A stretch of 64,000 nucleotides of DNA from Microbacterium profundi (GTDB lineage Bacteria > Actinomycetota > Actinomycetes > Actinomycetales > Microbacteriaceae): contig NZ_JPSY01000001.1 in NCBI RefSeq assembly GCF_000763375.1, positions 2,135,628-2,199,627 of the forward strand, given 5' to 3'. The notes under the pieces are model-generated. The model worked only from the letters and a program-made list of their open reading frames with translations. It was not told the DNA's origin and made no database searches. The first letter of the stretch is position 1. The number at the start of each line of letters is the position of its first letter. The position numbers and the translations under genes are program-made. Below, one piece after another: positions 27,848 through 36,212 of this stretch.

Positions 27848-28909
27848 GTGCTGGGTTGGCGGCCAATGGCAGGGATGCCGCGCATCCAAGCTGTGCGCAT
27901 GGCATACACGCTGTCCGGTCGTGCACAACTACTCTCCCCGCTGCCGCTCTACACCCGTGAAGACGCGAGGATGCTCGGTCTTCGACTGGAGGCGCCGCGG
28001 TGGCATCGCGTACGCAAGGGCGTTCACGTCGACAAGAAGCAGTACCTGGCGCTCAACGACTGGCAGAAGTACGCGGTCTGCGTGCACGCGTACCTTCGCC
28101 TCCATCCGGATGCCATCCTCTGCCTGGAGTCGGCGGGAGTGATCCACGGTCTTCCGCAGTTCGGCGAGGGCAGGTTCATCCATGTCTATGACCCGCGGGC
28201 CATGGCATCGCAGCGTTACGGCGATATCAGGGTGCACACCAGCCGAGACCCACGCCGGGTGGTTCGGATCGGTGCCACCCTTGTCACATCGCTGCTCGAC
28301 ACCGTGGTCGACCTGGCGCGGGTGATGAACCCCGCGGATGCTCTGGCCGTCGCCGATGCGTCGATCTCGGCCGTTCAGGGCGGATCGCTGCGTCTGGATG
28401 CTCTGATCGAACGCGGCCGCGAGCTCGAGGATCCGCGTGGCCGCGCAAGGATGCGGTGGGTCTGGGGTCACGCGAATGCATTGTCCGAGTCGCCCGCGGA
28501 GAGCATCAGCCGCGCTGTCATCATGTGGAGCGGGTATGAGATGCCCGAACTGCAGCGCGAATTCCGCTATGAGGGTCATGTCGACCGCTGCGACTTCTAC
28601 TTCCGGTCGAACGGTGCGATCGGCGAAGCTGACGGATGGGGCAAGTACGAACTTGACGACCCGGCCGAGGCCGCCCGGCGTCTCAGGGACGAGAAGCGTC
28701 GGGAAGACAGGCTGCGTCGCCATCAGCATCCAATGGGCCGCTGGGATCTTGGCGACGCCTGGAAGGTGAGTCCGCTCCGTGCCGCGCTGGACGGCGCAGG
28801 CGTGCGCATGGTTCGGCCGCCGGTGCCAGCGATGCTCGCCACGCTCAGGGTTCGGTCGCGGGCAAAGCCATGGCGTTCTGCGACGCGCGAGACCGACCCA
28901 GCGGAATGA
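27848..28909 (+). CDS. AbiEi-like/nuclease-fold-like protein of unknown function
   Basis: 353 residues from GTG 27848; in-frame ATGs at 27866, 27875 and 27899 are possible starts and none has a good RBS. The N-terminal half, with LPLYTREDARMLGLRLEAP and WHRVRKGVHVD, resembles the winged-helix N-domain of AbiEi-type antitoxins. The C-terminal part has DRCDFYF then IGEADGWGKYE (D249, E260, K266), a spacing like the PD-(D/E)XK core seen in DUF559-type proteins. No AbiEii-type toxin is adjacent. Its last seven codons and stop lie inside a GAGACCGA repeat copy. Function unproven. Confidence 0.78.
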   Translation: MLGWRPMAGMPRIQAVRMAYTLSGRAQLLSPLPLYTREDARMLGLRLEAPRWHRVRKGVHVDKKQYLALNDWQKYAVCVHAYLRLHPDAILCLESAGVIHGLPQFGEGRFIHVYDPRAMASQRYGDIRVHTSRDPRRVVRIGATLVTSLLDTVVDLARVMNPADALAVADASISAVQGGSLRLDALIERGRELEDPRGRARMRWVWGHANALSESPAESISRAVIMWSGYEMPELQREFRYEGHVDRCDFYFRSNGAIGEADGWGKYELDDPAEAARRLRDEKRREDRLRRHQHPMGRWDLGDAWKVSPLRAALDGAGVRMVRPPVPAMLATLRVRSRAKPWRSATRETDPAE

Positions 28910-28957
28910 GACCGATGTGGGCCGGCTCGGTCTCATGCCGCGAACTCGGTCTCGTCG
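28887..28957. repeat. GAGACCGA nested palindromic repeat, copy 3
   Basis: Outer GCGAGACCGA (28887-28896) and TCGGTCTCG (28946-28954); inner GCGGAATGAGACCGA (28901-28915) and TCGGTCTCATGCCGC (28927-28941) with one mismatch. The element provides the final codons (ETDPAE) and the TGA of the preceding gene. Confidence 0.85.
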
Positions 28958-28959
28958 CT

Positions 28960-29004
28960 GGGTGGGCTGGGCGGGGAGGCGAGGTGAGGGGTGGGGGGAG
29001 GGGG
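28960..29004 (+). other. G-tract cluster with two G-quadruplex-like motifs
   Basis: Positions 28960-28976 contain four runs of three or four G with loops of 1, 2 and 1 nt (GGGTGGGCTGGGCGGGG). Positions 28988-29004 contain runs of 4, 6 and 5 G with single-base loops. Both are on the sense strand, 100-145 nt upstream of the thioredoxin-fold gene. Confidence 0.7.
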
Positions 29005-29103
29005 CGCTCACAACGGGTGCATAGACTTTGCAGGGACGATAGAAGCGTCCCCCACAGCATTTTTCCGCGCCCGTGGCATCCAGCACCAGGAGAACGAACA
29101 GCA

Positions 29104-29766
29104 ATGGCAGCAGCAAAGAGCAACACCAACTGGTTCGCGATCGGCATCTCGATCGCGGTCGTCGTCGTTCTCGTGGCGCTCGGCGCACTCGTGGTCATCC
29201 TCAACAACCAGGCCAATGACCCAGGCACCGCGCCGCAGAGTGCGATCGTCAACGAGGAGACCGGGGCCATCGTATTCGGCGACGGCGAGGACACCGTCGA
29301 CACGTACGTCGACTTCATGTGCCCGATCTGCGGCGACTTCGAGCAGTCGTACGGCGAGCAGCTGCAGACGGCGGCGGCCAACGGCGACATCACGCTGAAC
29401 ATCCACCCCGTGTCGATCCTGAACCGGCTGTCGCAGAACACCGAGTTCTCCACCCGCGCCGGCAGCGCGATGTACTGCGTCGCCGCAGAAGCCCCTGACT
29501 CCACACTGGACTTCTTCAACTCGATGTTCGCGAACCAGCCTGAAGAGAACTCGGCAGGCCTCTCTGACGACGAGCTCGCCGCTCTGGCCGAAGAAGCCGG
29601 AGCAGGCGCCGCGGCCGAGTGCATCGCCGACGGCACCTACATGGACTTCGTCGATGCGCAGACGAACGCCCACGACATCCAGGGCACGCCGACCGTCGAG
29701 GTCAACGGCAAGCGCCTCGACCTGCAGGCGGGCGAGATCACCGAGATGGAGAAGCTGCTCGGCTGA
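29104..29766 (+). CDS. membrane-anchored DsbA-like thioredoxin-fold protein
   Basis: 220 residues. One N-terminal membrane helix (residues ~10-33), then an extracytoplasmic thioredoxin-fold domain with the active site DFMCPICGDFE (C73, C76) and the cis-Pro loop GTPTVEVNG near residues 198-206. This is the DsbA/DSBA-like layout of actinobacterial secreted-protein disulfide oxidoreductases. ATG 29104 is preceded by AGGAGAACGAACAGC. It stands alone between the G-rich tract and the infA promoter. Partner reductase not visible. Confidence 0.9.
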   Translation: MAAAKSNTNWFAIGISIAVVVVLVALGALVVILNNQANDPGTAPQSAIVNEETGAIVFGDGEDTVDTYVDFMCPICGDFEQSYGEQLQTAAANGDITLNIHPVSILNRLSQNTEFSTRAGSAMYCVAAEAPDSTLDFFNSMFANQPEENSAGLSDDELAALAEEAGAGAAAECIADGTYMDFVDAQTNAHDIQGTPTVEVNGKRLDLQAGEITEMEKLLG

Positions 29767-29790
29767 GATCCGCCCCCCACGCAGCTCAAG

Positions 29791-29819
29791 TTGCCGGATC
29801 GCATCCGGATCGATAAGAT
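29791..29819 (+). promoter_or_regulatory. candidate promoter for infA and the alpha operon
   Basis: TTGCCG (29791-29796), 17-nt spacer, TAAGAT (29814-29819). This predicts a leader of about 100 nt before infA. Confidence 0.6.
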
Positions 29820-29923
29820 AGACCGTTGGTGCCTTGCGCCGTGCCTCGGCATGTCCGTCCGGTGCGTCACCACATCACTCATCCACCGCAGATCGACCGG
29901 TCTGCAGAAGCGTCAGCGAGGCT

Positions 29924-30145
29924 ATGGCTAAGAAAGACGGTGTCATCGAGATCGAGGGCGTGATCTCCGAGGCTCTGCCCAACGCGATGTTCCGCGTTGA
30001 GCTCAGCAACGGGCACAAGGTCCTTGCAACGATCTCCGGAAAGATGCGGCAGAACTACATCCGCATCATCCCCGAAGACCGCGTGGTCGTGGAGCTCAGC
30101 CCCTACGACCTGACTCGCGGCCGTATCGTCTACCGCTACCGCTGA
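29924..30145 (+). CDS. infA: translation initiation factor IF-1
   Basis: 73 residues, exact IF-1 length: [40 protein letters not shown], and [21 protein letters not shown]1-like OB fold that occupies the 30S A site. ATG 29924 is set by homology; upstream in-frame starts are in the leader. First gene of the alpha operon here, with rpmJ 59 nt downstream. Confidence 0.99.
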   Translation: MAKKDGVIEIEGVISEALPNAMFRVELSNGHKVLATISGKMRQNYIRIIPEDRVVVELSPYDLTRGRIVYRYR

Positions 30146-30204
30146 TCGGTCGAGAAGTAACGGCGCGCCACCGGGCGTGCACGAAGACAGCGAACAGGAA
30201 CACA

Positions 30205-30321
30205 ATGAAGGTCAACCCCAGCGTCAAGCCCATGTGCGATCACTGCAAGGTGATCCGCCGTCACGGCCGCGTCATGGTCATCTGCAAGAGCAACCCGCGC
30301 CACAAACAGCGCCAGGGCTGA
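30205..30321 (+). CDS. rpmJ: 50S ribosomal protein L36
   Basis: 38 residues, found by reading the gap between infA and rps[21 protein letters not shown], then [18 protein letters not shown]. The C11, C14, C27 and H33 zinc-ribbon ligands are all present, so this is the zinc-binding (C+) form. RBS-like AACAGGAAC lies upstream. A copy of the CTTCGACAAGCTCAGGGACC repeat lies between it and rpsM. Confidence 0.98.
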   Translation: MKVNPSVKPMCDHCKVIRRHGRVMVICKSNPRHKQRQG

Positions 30322-30379
30322 TCTCCGGATCCGACTCACAACTGAACACATAAAGGCAGGATCAAGACGCTTCGACGGC

Positions 30380-30400
30380 CCTTCGACAAGCTCAGGGACC
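30380..30400. repeat. CGACAGGCTCAG-family repeat between rpmJ and rpsM
   Basis: CTTCGACAAGCTCAGGGACC at 30381-30400 differs from the consensus at one base. Single copy in the gap of the alpha operon. Confidence 0.8.
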
Positions 30401-30476
30401 GAACAAGCTGACACCTCGGGAGAGAGGCCCGGGTCCACATCCTGCTCCACACCTCTACACATCCCAGGAGAACCGC

Positions 30477-30851
30477 ATGGCACGTCTTGCCGGCGTTGAC
30501 ATCCCGCGCGACAAGCGCGTGGTGATCGCCCTTACCTACATCTACGGCATCGGCCGTACCCGCTCCGTCGAGATCCTCAAGGCGACCGAGATCGACGAGT
30601 CGATCCGCGTCAAGGACCTCAGCGACGAGCAGCTGATCACGCTTCGCGATCACATCGAAGGCAACTACAAGGTGGAGGGTGACCTGCGCCGCGAGGTCAC
30701 CGCCGACATCCGCCGCAAGGTCGAGATCGGCTCGTACGAGGGCATCCGCCACCGTCGTGGCCTGCCGGTGCGCGGTCAGCGCACCAAGACCAACGCCCGT
30801 ACCCGCAAGGGCCCGAAGCGCACCGTCGCCGGCAAGAAGAAGGCCCGCTAA
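30477..30851 (+). CDS. rpsM: 30S ribosomal protein S13
   Basis: 124 residues. [20 protein letters not shown] start, [20 protein letters not shown], and [20 protein letters not shown] with the Lys-rich end. It lies in the 30S head and contacts L5 across the subunit interface. RBS AGGAGAACC 3 nt before the ATG; rpsK follows after 30 nt. Confidence 0.99.
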   Translation: MARLAGVDIPRDKRVVIALTYIYGIGRTRSVEILKATEIDESIRVKDLSDEQLITLRDHIEGNYKVEGDLRREVTADIRRKVEIGSYEGIRHRRGLPVRGQRTKTNARTRKGPKRTVAGKKKAR

Positions 30852-30881
30852 GCAGCGGCCAGGGAATAGGAGAACACTTTC

Positions 30882-31280
30882 ATGGCTGCACCCAAGGCCG
30901 CCGCGCGCAAGCCGCGCCGCAAGGAAAAGAAGAACATCGCGCTGGGCCAGGCCCACATCAAGTCGACGTTCAACAACACGATCGTCTCGATCACCGACCC
31001 GTCCGGCGCTGTCATCAGCTGGGCATCGTCCGGTGGAGTGGGCTTCAAGGGCTCGCGCAAGTCGACCCCGTACGCCGCAGGCATGGCCGCAGAGTCGGCC
31101 GCCCGCCAGGCGCAGGAGCACGGCGTCAAGAAGGTCGACGTCTTCGTGAAGGGTCCGGGCTCCGGCCGCGAAACCGCGATCCGCTCGCTCACGGCCGCAG
31201 GCCTCGAGGTCGGTTCGATCCAGGACGTCACCCCGCAGGCGCACAACGGTTGCCGCCCGCCGAAGCGCCGTCGCGTCTGA
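30882..31280 (+). CDS. rpsK: 30S ribosomal protein S11
   Basis: 132 residues. [40 protein letters not shown] and the C-terminal [17 protein letters not shown]. It lines the 30S platform near the mRNA exit. RBS AGGAGAACAC. In many bacteria rpsD follows here, but rpoA comes next after a perfect hairpin. Confidence 0.99.
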   Translation: MAAPKAAARKPRRKEKKNIALGQAHIKSTFNNTIVSITDPSGAVISWASSGGVGFKGSRKSTPYAAGMAAESAARQAQEHGVKKVDVFVKGPGSGRETAIRSLTAAGLEVGSIQDVTPQAHNGCRPPKRRRV

Positions 31281-31289
31281 TCCGGTTGC

Positions 31290-31317
31290 TGCGAGGGATG
31301 CTTCGGCATCCCTCGCA
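31290..31317 (+). terminator. 12-bp hairpin with TTCG loop between rpsK and rpoA
   Basis: TGCGAGGGATGC (31290-31301) and GCATCCCTCGCA (31306-31317) pair perfectly around TTCG, 9 nt after rpsK. It could attenuate transcription into rpoA. CACATG/CATGTG arms at 31367-31390 lie just before rpoA. Confidence 0.75.
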
Positions 31318-31407
31318 CAGCCCGTTCGCGGGCACCTGACTTCAAAAACTCAACACCTCACCCCACCACATGTCATATAGCGGGCATGTGATCGAAAGGA
31401 ACACAGA

Positions 31408-32397
31408 GTGCTCATTGCACAGCGTCCCACACTGACCGAGGAAAAGATCGCCGAGGACCGCAGCCGATTCATCATCGAGCCGCTCGAGCCCGGCTTCGGC
31501 TACACCATCGGAAACGCACTGCGTCGCAGCCTTCTCTCGTCGATCCCCGGCGCTGCTGTCACCAGCATCCGCCTCGACGGCGTGCTGCACGAGTTCAGCA
31601 CCATCCCCGGCGTGAAGGAGGATGTCACCGAGATCATCCTCAACATCAAGCAGCTCGTCGTCTCGTCGGAGCGCGACGAGCCGATCACGGCGTACCTGCG
31701 CAAGACCGGTGCCGGTGAAGTGACCGCCGCTGACATCTCGGCTCCGGCCGGTGTCGAGGTCCACAACCCCGAGCTCGTCATCGCCACGCTCAACGACACC
31801 GCGAAGTTCGAGCTCGAGCTCACGATCGAGCGTGGCCGCGGCTACGTGTCGGCGACCCAGAACCGCAACGAGTACGCCGAGGCCGGGCAGATCCCCGTCG
31901 ACTCGATCTACTCGCCCGTTCTCAAGGTCAGCTACCGCGTCGAGGCGACTCGTGCCGGTGAGCGCACCGACTTCGACAAGCTGATCCTCGACGTCGAGAC
32001 GAAGAACAGCATGCTTCCGCGTGACGCCGTCGCGTCGGCAGCGAAGACCCTGACCGAGCTGTTCGGTCTGGCTCGCGAGCTGAACGTCGAGGCCGAGGGC
32101 ATCGAGATCGGTCCGGCACCTGTTGAGCCCGTGCTCTCCAGCGAACTGTCGATGCCGATCGAGGACCTCGACCTGTCGGTCCGCTCGTACAACTGCCTCA
32201 AGCGCGAGGGCATCAACACGGTGTCCGAGCTCGTGGCACTGTCCGAGACGCAGCTCATGAACATCCGCAACTTCGGCCAGAAGTCGGTCGACGAGGTGCG
32301 CGACAAGCTCATCTCGCTCGGTCTGTCGCTCAAGGATTCGGTGCCCGGTTTCGACGGCGCCCACTTCTACGGCGCAGGCGAAGACGAGTCCTTCTGA
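31408..32397 (+). CDS. rpoA: RNA polymerase alpha subunit
   Basis: 329 residues. The N-terminal dimerisation domain includes [20 protein letters not shown] and [20 protein letters not shown]. The C-terminal domain ([34 protein letters not shown]) binds UP elements and activators. GTG start with GAAAGGAACACAG upstream. It sits between rpsK and rplQ in the alpha operon. Confidence 0.99.
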   Translation: MLIAQRPTLTEEKIAEDRSRFIIEPLEPGFGYTIGNALRRSLLSSIPGAAVTSIRLDGVLHEFSTIPGVKEDVTEIILNIKQLVVSSERDEPITAYLRKTGAGEVTAADISAPAGVEVHNPELVIATLNDTAKFELELTIERGRGYVSATQNRNEYAEAGQIPVDSIYSPVLKVSYRVEATRAGERTDFDKLILDVETKNSMLPRDAVASAAKTLTELFGLARELNVEAEGIEIGPAPVEPVLSSELSMPIEDLDLSVRSYNCLKREGINTVSELVALSETQLMNIRNFGQKSVDEVRDKLISLGLSLKDSVPGFDGAHFYGAGEDESF

Positions 32398-32431
32398 CCT
32401 TCCCGAAATTCTGACCAGGAGTTAGATCAAT

Positions 32432-33145
32432 ATGCCTAAGCCCACAAAGGGTCCCCGCCTCGGAGGCGGCCCCGCCCACGAGCGTCTGCTGCTTGCCAAC
32501 CTTGCCGCGGCCCTCTACACCCACAAGTCGATCAAGACGACCGAGACCAAGGCCAGGCGCCTTCGTCCGCTCGCTGAGCGCCTGATCACGTTCGCCAAGC
32601 GCGGCGACCTGCACGCCCGTCGCCGGGTGCTGTCGATCATCGGCGACAAGCAGGTCGTTCACACCCTCTTCACCGAGATCGCACCGCTGGTCGCCGACCG
32701 TGAGGGCGGCTACACCCGCATCACGAAGGTCGGAAACCGCAAGGGCGACAACGCCCCCATGGCAGTGATCGAGCTCGTCCTCGAGCCCGTCACTCCGAAG
32801 AAGAAGGCGACCGCCAAGGCTGAGCCGAAGGCCGAGAAGGCTCCCAAGGCCGAAGAGACCCCGAAGGCCGATGACGCTGCCGCCGCCGGTGCCGAGTCGC
32901 AGGAGGAGGGCGCAGCCGCTGAGACTGCCGCCGCCGCTGCACTCGTCGACGGTGGCTTCGGTGCCGACTCCGCCGCTCCGAACGAGGACGGCTCCGCACC
33001 TGAGGGCTTCGACATCAAGGGCAACAAGGACTCGATGAAGTTCCACCGTCCCGACGGTCAGTGGTACGACGCGACGGTCGCCGAGGTCTGGTTCCGCACC
33101 GCCGAGGCTGCTGAGGCCGCAGGATTCGTCGAGGCAGGCAAGTAA
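32432..33145 (+). CDS. rplQ: 50S ribosomal protein L17 with a C-terminal extra domain
   Basis: 237 residues, about twice the usual 120. L17 core is residues 1-~118: [52 protein letters not shown]. Residues ~119-191 are an Ala/Lys/Glu/Pro linker. Residues 192-237 form a compact motif ([19 protein letters not shown], then [16 protein letters not shown]) resembling the small actinobacterial domain I recall being named the sunset domain. Last gene of the alpha operon, followed by a strong terminator. The role of the extra domain is unknown. Confidence 0.97.
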   Translation: MPKPTKGPRLGGGPAHERLLLANLAAALYTHKSIKTTETKARRLRPLAERLITFAKRGDLHARRRVLSIIGDKQVVHTLFTEIAPLVADREGGYTRITKVGNRKGDNAPMAVIELVLEPVTPKKKATAKAEPKAEKAPKAEETPKADDAAAAGAESQEEGAAAETAAAAALVDGGFGADSAAPNEDGSAPEGFDIKGNKDSMKFHRPDGQWYDATVAEVWFRTAEAAEAAGFVEAGK

Positions 33146-33170
33146 CACGCCGCCCCGGAATTCTTCCGCA

Positions 33171-33211
33171 GAGAAGGCCCGCCATCCCGTTCAGGGAAGG
33201 CGGGCCTTCTC
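33171..33211 (+). terminator. alpha operon terminator
   Basis: GAGAAGGCCCGCC (33171-33183) pairs perfectly with GGCGGGCCTTCTC (33199-33211), 26 nt after the rplQ stop, with a small CCC/GGG stem in the 15-nt loop. Confidence 0.85.
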
Positions 33212-33278
33212 GCGCTGCGACATCGGCCGGATGCCGGTCGGCTGGATGCCGGATGCCAGATGCCGGCAGCGCGCGCGA

Positions 33279-33284
33279 TAGTCT
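33279..33284 (+). promoter_or_regulatory. -10 element of a leaderless promoter
   Basis: TAGTCT ends 6 nt before the GTG at 33291, supporting that start over the GTG at 33288. Confidence 0.5.
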
Positions 33285-33290
33285 GACGTG

Positions 33291-34097
33291 GTGCCCGGAA
33301 CCTCTGAAGAACTCGCTCCACGAATCCGCGGCCCCCGTGCCTATGTGACCTTCGTCGCCATCGGCCTTCTCGCCGGCCTTCTGTCCGGGCTCTTCGGCGT
33401 CGGGGGCGGGACGGTCATCGTTCCGCTGCTCGTGCTGCTGCTGAGCTTCGACCAGCGGCTCGGCGCCGGCACCTCACTCGCAGCCATTGTTCCGACTGCG
33501 AGCATCGGAGTGATCTCTTACGCCGCATCCGGATCCGTGGCCTGGATTCCCGCCCTCATCCTCGCCGCGGGCGCCGTGATCGGCGCTCAGATCGGCACAC
33601 GGCTGCTGCCCCGCATCTCCCAGAGCGCGCTGCGCTGGGGCTTCGTCGGCTTCCTCGTGCTGGTCATCATCAGCCTGTTCCTCGTCATCCCCTCGCGGGC
33701 AGCCGTCTTCGAACTCGGCTGGCTGAACGGCGCAGGACTCGCTGTCGTCGGCGTGCTCACCGGGATCATCGCCGGCCTCATCGGCGTCGGCGGCGGCGTG
33801 ATCGTCGTCCCCGTGCTCATGCTCGTGTTCGGCACGAGCGATCTCGAGGCGAAGGGCACCTCGCTGCTCATGATGATCCCCACCGCGATCTCCGGCACGA
33901 TCGGCAACCTCCGCCACCGCAACGTCGACCTGCTCGCAGCCGGCGTCGTCGGCGTCTCGGCGTGTACCACGACCGCGCTCGGCGCGTGGCTTGCGACGCT
34001 GATCGACCCGTTCCTCGGTAACATGCTGTTCGCGGCATACCTCGTGGTGATCGCCGTGCAGATGGCGGTCAAGGCCCTCCGATCGCGGCGGCGCTGA
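33291..34097 (+). CDS. TauE/SafE-family membrane exporter
   Basis: 268 residues with about eight helices in two homologous halves, each opening with a Gly-rich motif: LLSGLFGVGGGTVIVPLLVL and IIAGLIGVGGGVIVVPVLML. This duplication is diagnostic of the TauE/SafE (DUF81) family, thought to export organosulfur or anionic compounds such as sulfite or sulfonates. GTG 33291 is preferred because the -10 hexamer lies 6 nt upstream. It appears monocistronic, with a new leaderless promoter for the next gene 34 nt after its stop. Substrate unknown. Confidence 0.93.
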   Translation: MPGTSEELAPRIRGPRAYVTFVAIGLLAGLLSGLFGVGGGTVIVPLLVLLLSFDQRLGAGTSLAAIVPTASIGVISYAASGSVAWIPALILAAGAVIGAQIGTRLLPRISQSALRWGFVGFLVLVIISLFLVIPSRAAVFELGWLNGAGLAVVGVLTGIIAGLIGVGGGVIVVPVLMLVFGTSDLEAKGTSLLMMIPTAISGTIGNLRHRNVDLLAAGVVGVSACTTTALGAWLATLIDPFLGNMLFAAYLVVIAVQMAVKALRSRRR

Positions 34098-34130
34098 CTG
34101 CAGCAGTGCCGGGCCGCGGGTTCCGGTCGG

Positions 34131-34136
34131 TAGAAT
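34131..34136 (+). promoter_or_regulatory. -10 element of a leaderless promoter
   Basis: TAGAAT ends 6 nt before the GTG at 34143, with no ribosome-binding site between. Confidence 0.55.
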
Positions 34137-34142
34137 CGGACC

Positions 34143-34604
34143 GTGCCTGTGAACTCCGAACTGGTCGGCCGCGAATTCCCGCCGACCCCGCCCTATCTGG
34201 TCGGTCGCGAGAAGGTGCGCGAGTTCGCGCGCGCCGTCTTCGCCGATGCCTCGCTGCACACCGACGTCGACGCGGCACGCGCGCTCGGCTACGCCGACGT
34301 GGTGGCTCCGCCGACGTTCGCGATGGTCATCCAGGATCAGACTCTGCAGCAGCTGCTGGCAGAGCCGGACTCCGGGATCGAGCTGGCGCGCATCATCCAC
34401 GCCGAGCAGCGCTTCGCCTACACGCGGCCGATCGTCGCGGGCGATGAGCTTTCCGGGCGCCTCAAGGTCACCGGCATCCGAATGATGGCCGGCAACGCGA
34501 TGATCACCAGCGAAGCGGAGATCACGGATGCTGCCGGCGAGCACGTCGTCACGGCGACGAGTGTGCTGCTGGTCGGTTCGGACGAGAGCGAGGACGCAGC
34601 GTGA
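34143..34604 (+). CDS. MaoC-like dehydratase subunit, N-terminal (FAS1_DH/HadA type)
   Basis: 153 residues, hot-dog fold. The N-terminal MPVNSELVGREFPPTPPYLV resembles the FAS1_DH_region/HadA-type subunit that pairs with a catalytic MaoC partner to form a (3R)-hydroxyacyl dehydratase. The catalytic AHGM loop is absent from this half, as expected for the substrate-binding subunit. The next gene overlaps by 4 nt (GTGA). GTG start with a -10 hexamer 6 nt upstream. The pair next to murB is a conserved actinobacterial arrangement, also seen in Streptomyces. Confidence 0.9.
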   Translation: MPVNSELVGREFPPTPPYLVGREKVREFARAVFADASLHTDVDAARALGYADVVAPPTFAMVIQDQTLQQLLAEPDSGIELARIIHAEQRFAYTRPIVAGDELSGRLKVTGIRMMAGNAMITSEAEITDAAGEHVVTATSVLLVGSDESEDAA

Positions 34605-34999
34605 GCTACACCATCGGAGACGTCATCGCCGAGCGCACCGTCCACCTCACCCGCGAGTCGCTGGTCCGTTACGCCGGGGCCTCGGGAGACTTCAACCCGA
34701 TCCACTACCGTGACGACGTCGCGGCATCCGTCGGTCTGCCCGGCGTGCTCGCGCACGGCATGCTGACGATGGGCCTCGCGTCATCAGTGGTCGTGGCGGC
34801 TCTCGGCGATTCGTCGAAGATCACCGACTACGGCGTCCGGTTCACCCGCCCGGTCGTGGTCGACCCTGAGACCGGCGCCGACGTCTCGGTGCTCGCCAAG
34901 GTCGGAGCGGTCGATGAGCAGACCGTGCGCATCGACCTCACGGTGAAGCACGCCGACACGACAGTCCTCGTCAAAGCCCAGTTGCGCATCGCGCTCTGA
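34601..34999 (+). CDS. MaoC-like dehydratase subunit, catalytic (HadB type)
   Basis: 132 residues. The catalytic hot-dog motif is present: Asp and His in the loop GDFNPIHYRDDVAASVGLPG, then VLAHGMLTMGLASSVV. It probably hydrates or dehydrates enoyl/3-hydroxyacyl thioesters, as a dimer with the preceding protein. Mycobacterial HadAB act in mycolic-acid elongation, but this lineage probably lacks mycolates, so the substrate is open. GTG start overlaps the upstream stop by 4 nt, and murB follows 13 nt later. Confidence 0.93.
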   Translation: MSYTIGDVIAERTVHLTRESLVRYAGASGDFNPIHYRDDVAASVGLPGVLAHGMLTMGLASSVVVAALGDSSKITDYGVRFTRPVVVDPETGADVSVLAKVGAVDEQTVRIDLTVKHADTTVLVKAQLRIAL

Positions 35000-35012
35000 C
35001 GCGCGGGACGAC

Positions 35013-36158
35013 ATGACCGAGATCACTCCCATCCCGCTCGCGCAACTGACGACGCTGCGCACCGGCGCCGCACCGGAGCAGATGCTGGATGCGACGACGA
35101 CGCCCGAGCTCATCGACGCGCTGCGCGATACCTGGTCGCGCGGTGAGGAGTGGTTCGTGCTCGGCGGCGGGTCGAACCTGTTCGCCGGGGACGAGCCGTT
35201 CGACGGCGTGGTCATCAGGGTGCTGACCTCCGGCATCGAACGGCTTCCTTCGCCGCACGAGGGCCGCGCGCGCGTGCGTGTGCAGGCCGGGCACGATTGG
35301 GACGGGTTGGTCGCCTACACGGTCGAGCACGGGCTCGCCGGCATCGAGGCGATGAGCGGCATCCCAGGCACAGTCGGTGCTGCACCTGTGCAGAACGTCG
35401 GAGCGTACGGACAGGAGATCCAATCGACGCTCGTCGAGGTCGAGCTGATCGACGAGTCAACCGGCGATGTCTCGACCGTGCCGGCGGCCGAGCTCGGACT
35501 CGGCTTCCGCACGTCCGTGCTCAAGCACCACCACGGCGGCGTGCCGCTTCGACGTGCCGTGATCCTGTCCGTGACGGTGGACCTCGCAGACGTCGGCTCC
35601 GCCGGGCGGGTGGTGAGCGGCGAGCAGCTGCGGCGTGCGCTCGGGCTTTCGGGCGACGCGGCCGAGCAGCCGGTGCCTCTCGAGTGGGTGCGCGAGCAGA
35701 TCCTGTGGATCCGTGCGGAGAAGGGGATGCTGCTGAACCCCGACGATCCAGACACCGCGAGTGCCGGATCGTTCTTCCAGAACGCGATCGTGCCGGAATC
35801 GGTCGCGCTCCAACTGCCGCCCGAGTGTCCGAGATGGCCGGTCACGCCTGATCTGGATGCCGTGACCGTCATCCCGCTCGGCGCATACGACGGTTTCATC
35901 GCGCCGACGCGATCCGCGCGCAGCGACGTGAAGGTGAGCGCCGCGTGGCTGATCGAGAACGCCGGCATCTCGAAGGGGTTCCGCCTACCGCGCTCTCGTG
36001 CGGGAGTGTCGACCAAGCACGCTCTGGCCCTGACCAACAGGGGACGGGCGACCGCCGCCGAACTGGCCGAGCTCGCCCGATTCATCCAGGCGCGGGTCCA
36101 GTCGGAGTTCGGTCTGCTGCTGCAGCCTGAGCCGGTGCTGATCGACGTCGATCTCTGA
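35013..36158 (+). CDS. murB: UDP-N-acetylenolpyruvoylglucosamine reductase
   Basis: 381 residues, FAD-dependent reductase producing UDP-MurNAc for peptidoglycan. The FAD-binding GGGSNLFAGDEPFDGVVI, IEAMSGIPGTVGAAPVQNVG with GAYGQEI, the catalytic Ser in TASAGSFFQNAIV and the Glu in FGLLLQPEPVLID are all present. It is a type I-like MurB with an insertion around the substrate loop. ATG 35013, 13 nt after the MaoC gene, suggests co-transcription with the dehydratase pair. Confidence 0.97.
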   Translation: MTEITPIPLAQLTTLRTGAAPEQMLDATTTPELIDALRDTWSRGEEWFVLGGGSNLFAGDEPFDGVVIRVLTSGIERLPSPHEGRARVRVQAGHDWDGLVAYTVEHGLAGIEAMSGIPGTVGAAPVQNVGAYGQEIQSTLVEVELIDESTGDVSTVPAAELGLGFRTSVLKHHHGGVPLRRAVILSVTVDLADVGSAGRVVSGEQLRRALGLSGDAAEQPVPLEWVREQILWIRAEKGMLLNPDDPDTASAGSFFQNAIVPESVALQLPPECPRWPVTPDLDAVTVIPLGAYDGFIAPTRSARSDVKVSAAWLIENAGISKGFRLPRSRAGVSTKHALALTNRGRATAAELAELARFIQARVQSEFGLLLQPEPVLIDVDL

Positions 36159-36199
36159 GGGCGCCGACCGTCGCGCGTCGCGCCGTCGGAGCGTCGCGC

Positions 36200-36205
36200 T
36201 ACACT
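36200..36205 (+). promoter_or_regulatory. -10 element of a leaderless promoter
   Basis: TACACT ends 7 nt before the ATG at 36213. Confidence 0.5.
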
Positions 36206-36212
36206 CGCCCGC

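Noticed and set aside
27848..28909. Active type IV toxin-antitoxin system
   Set aside because: Only the antitoxin-like N-domain is suggested; no AbiEii-type nucleotidyltransferase gene is adjacent.
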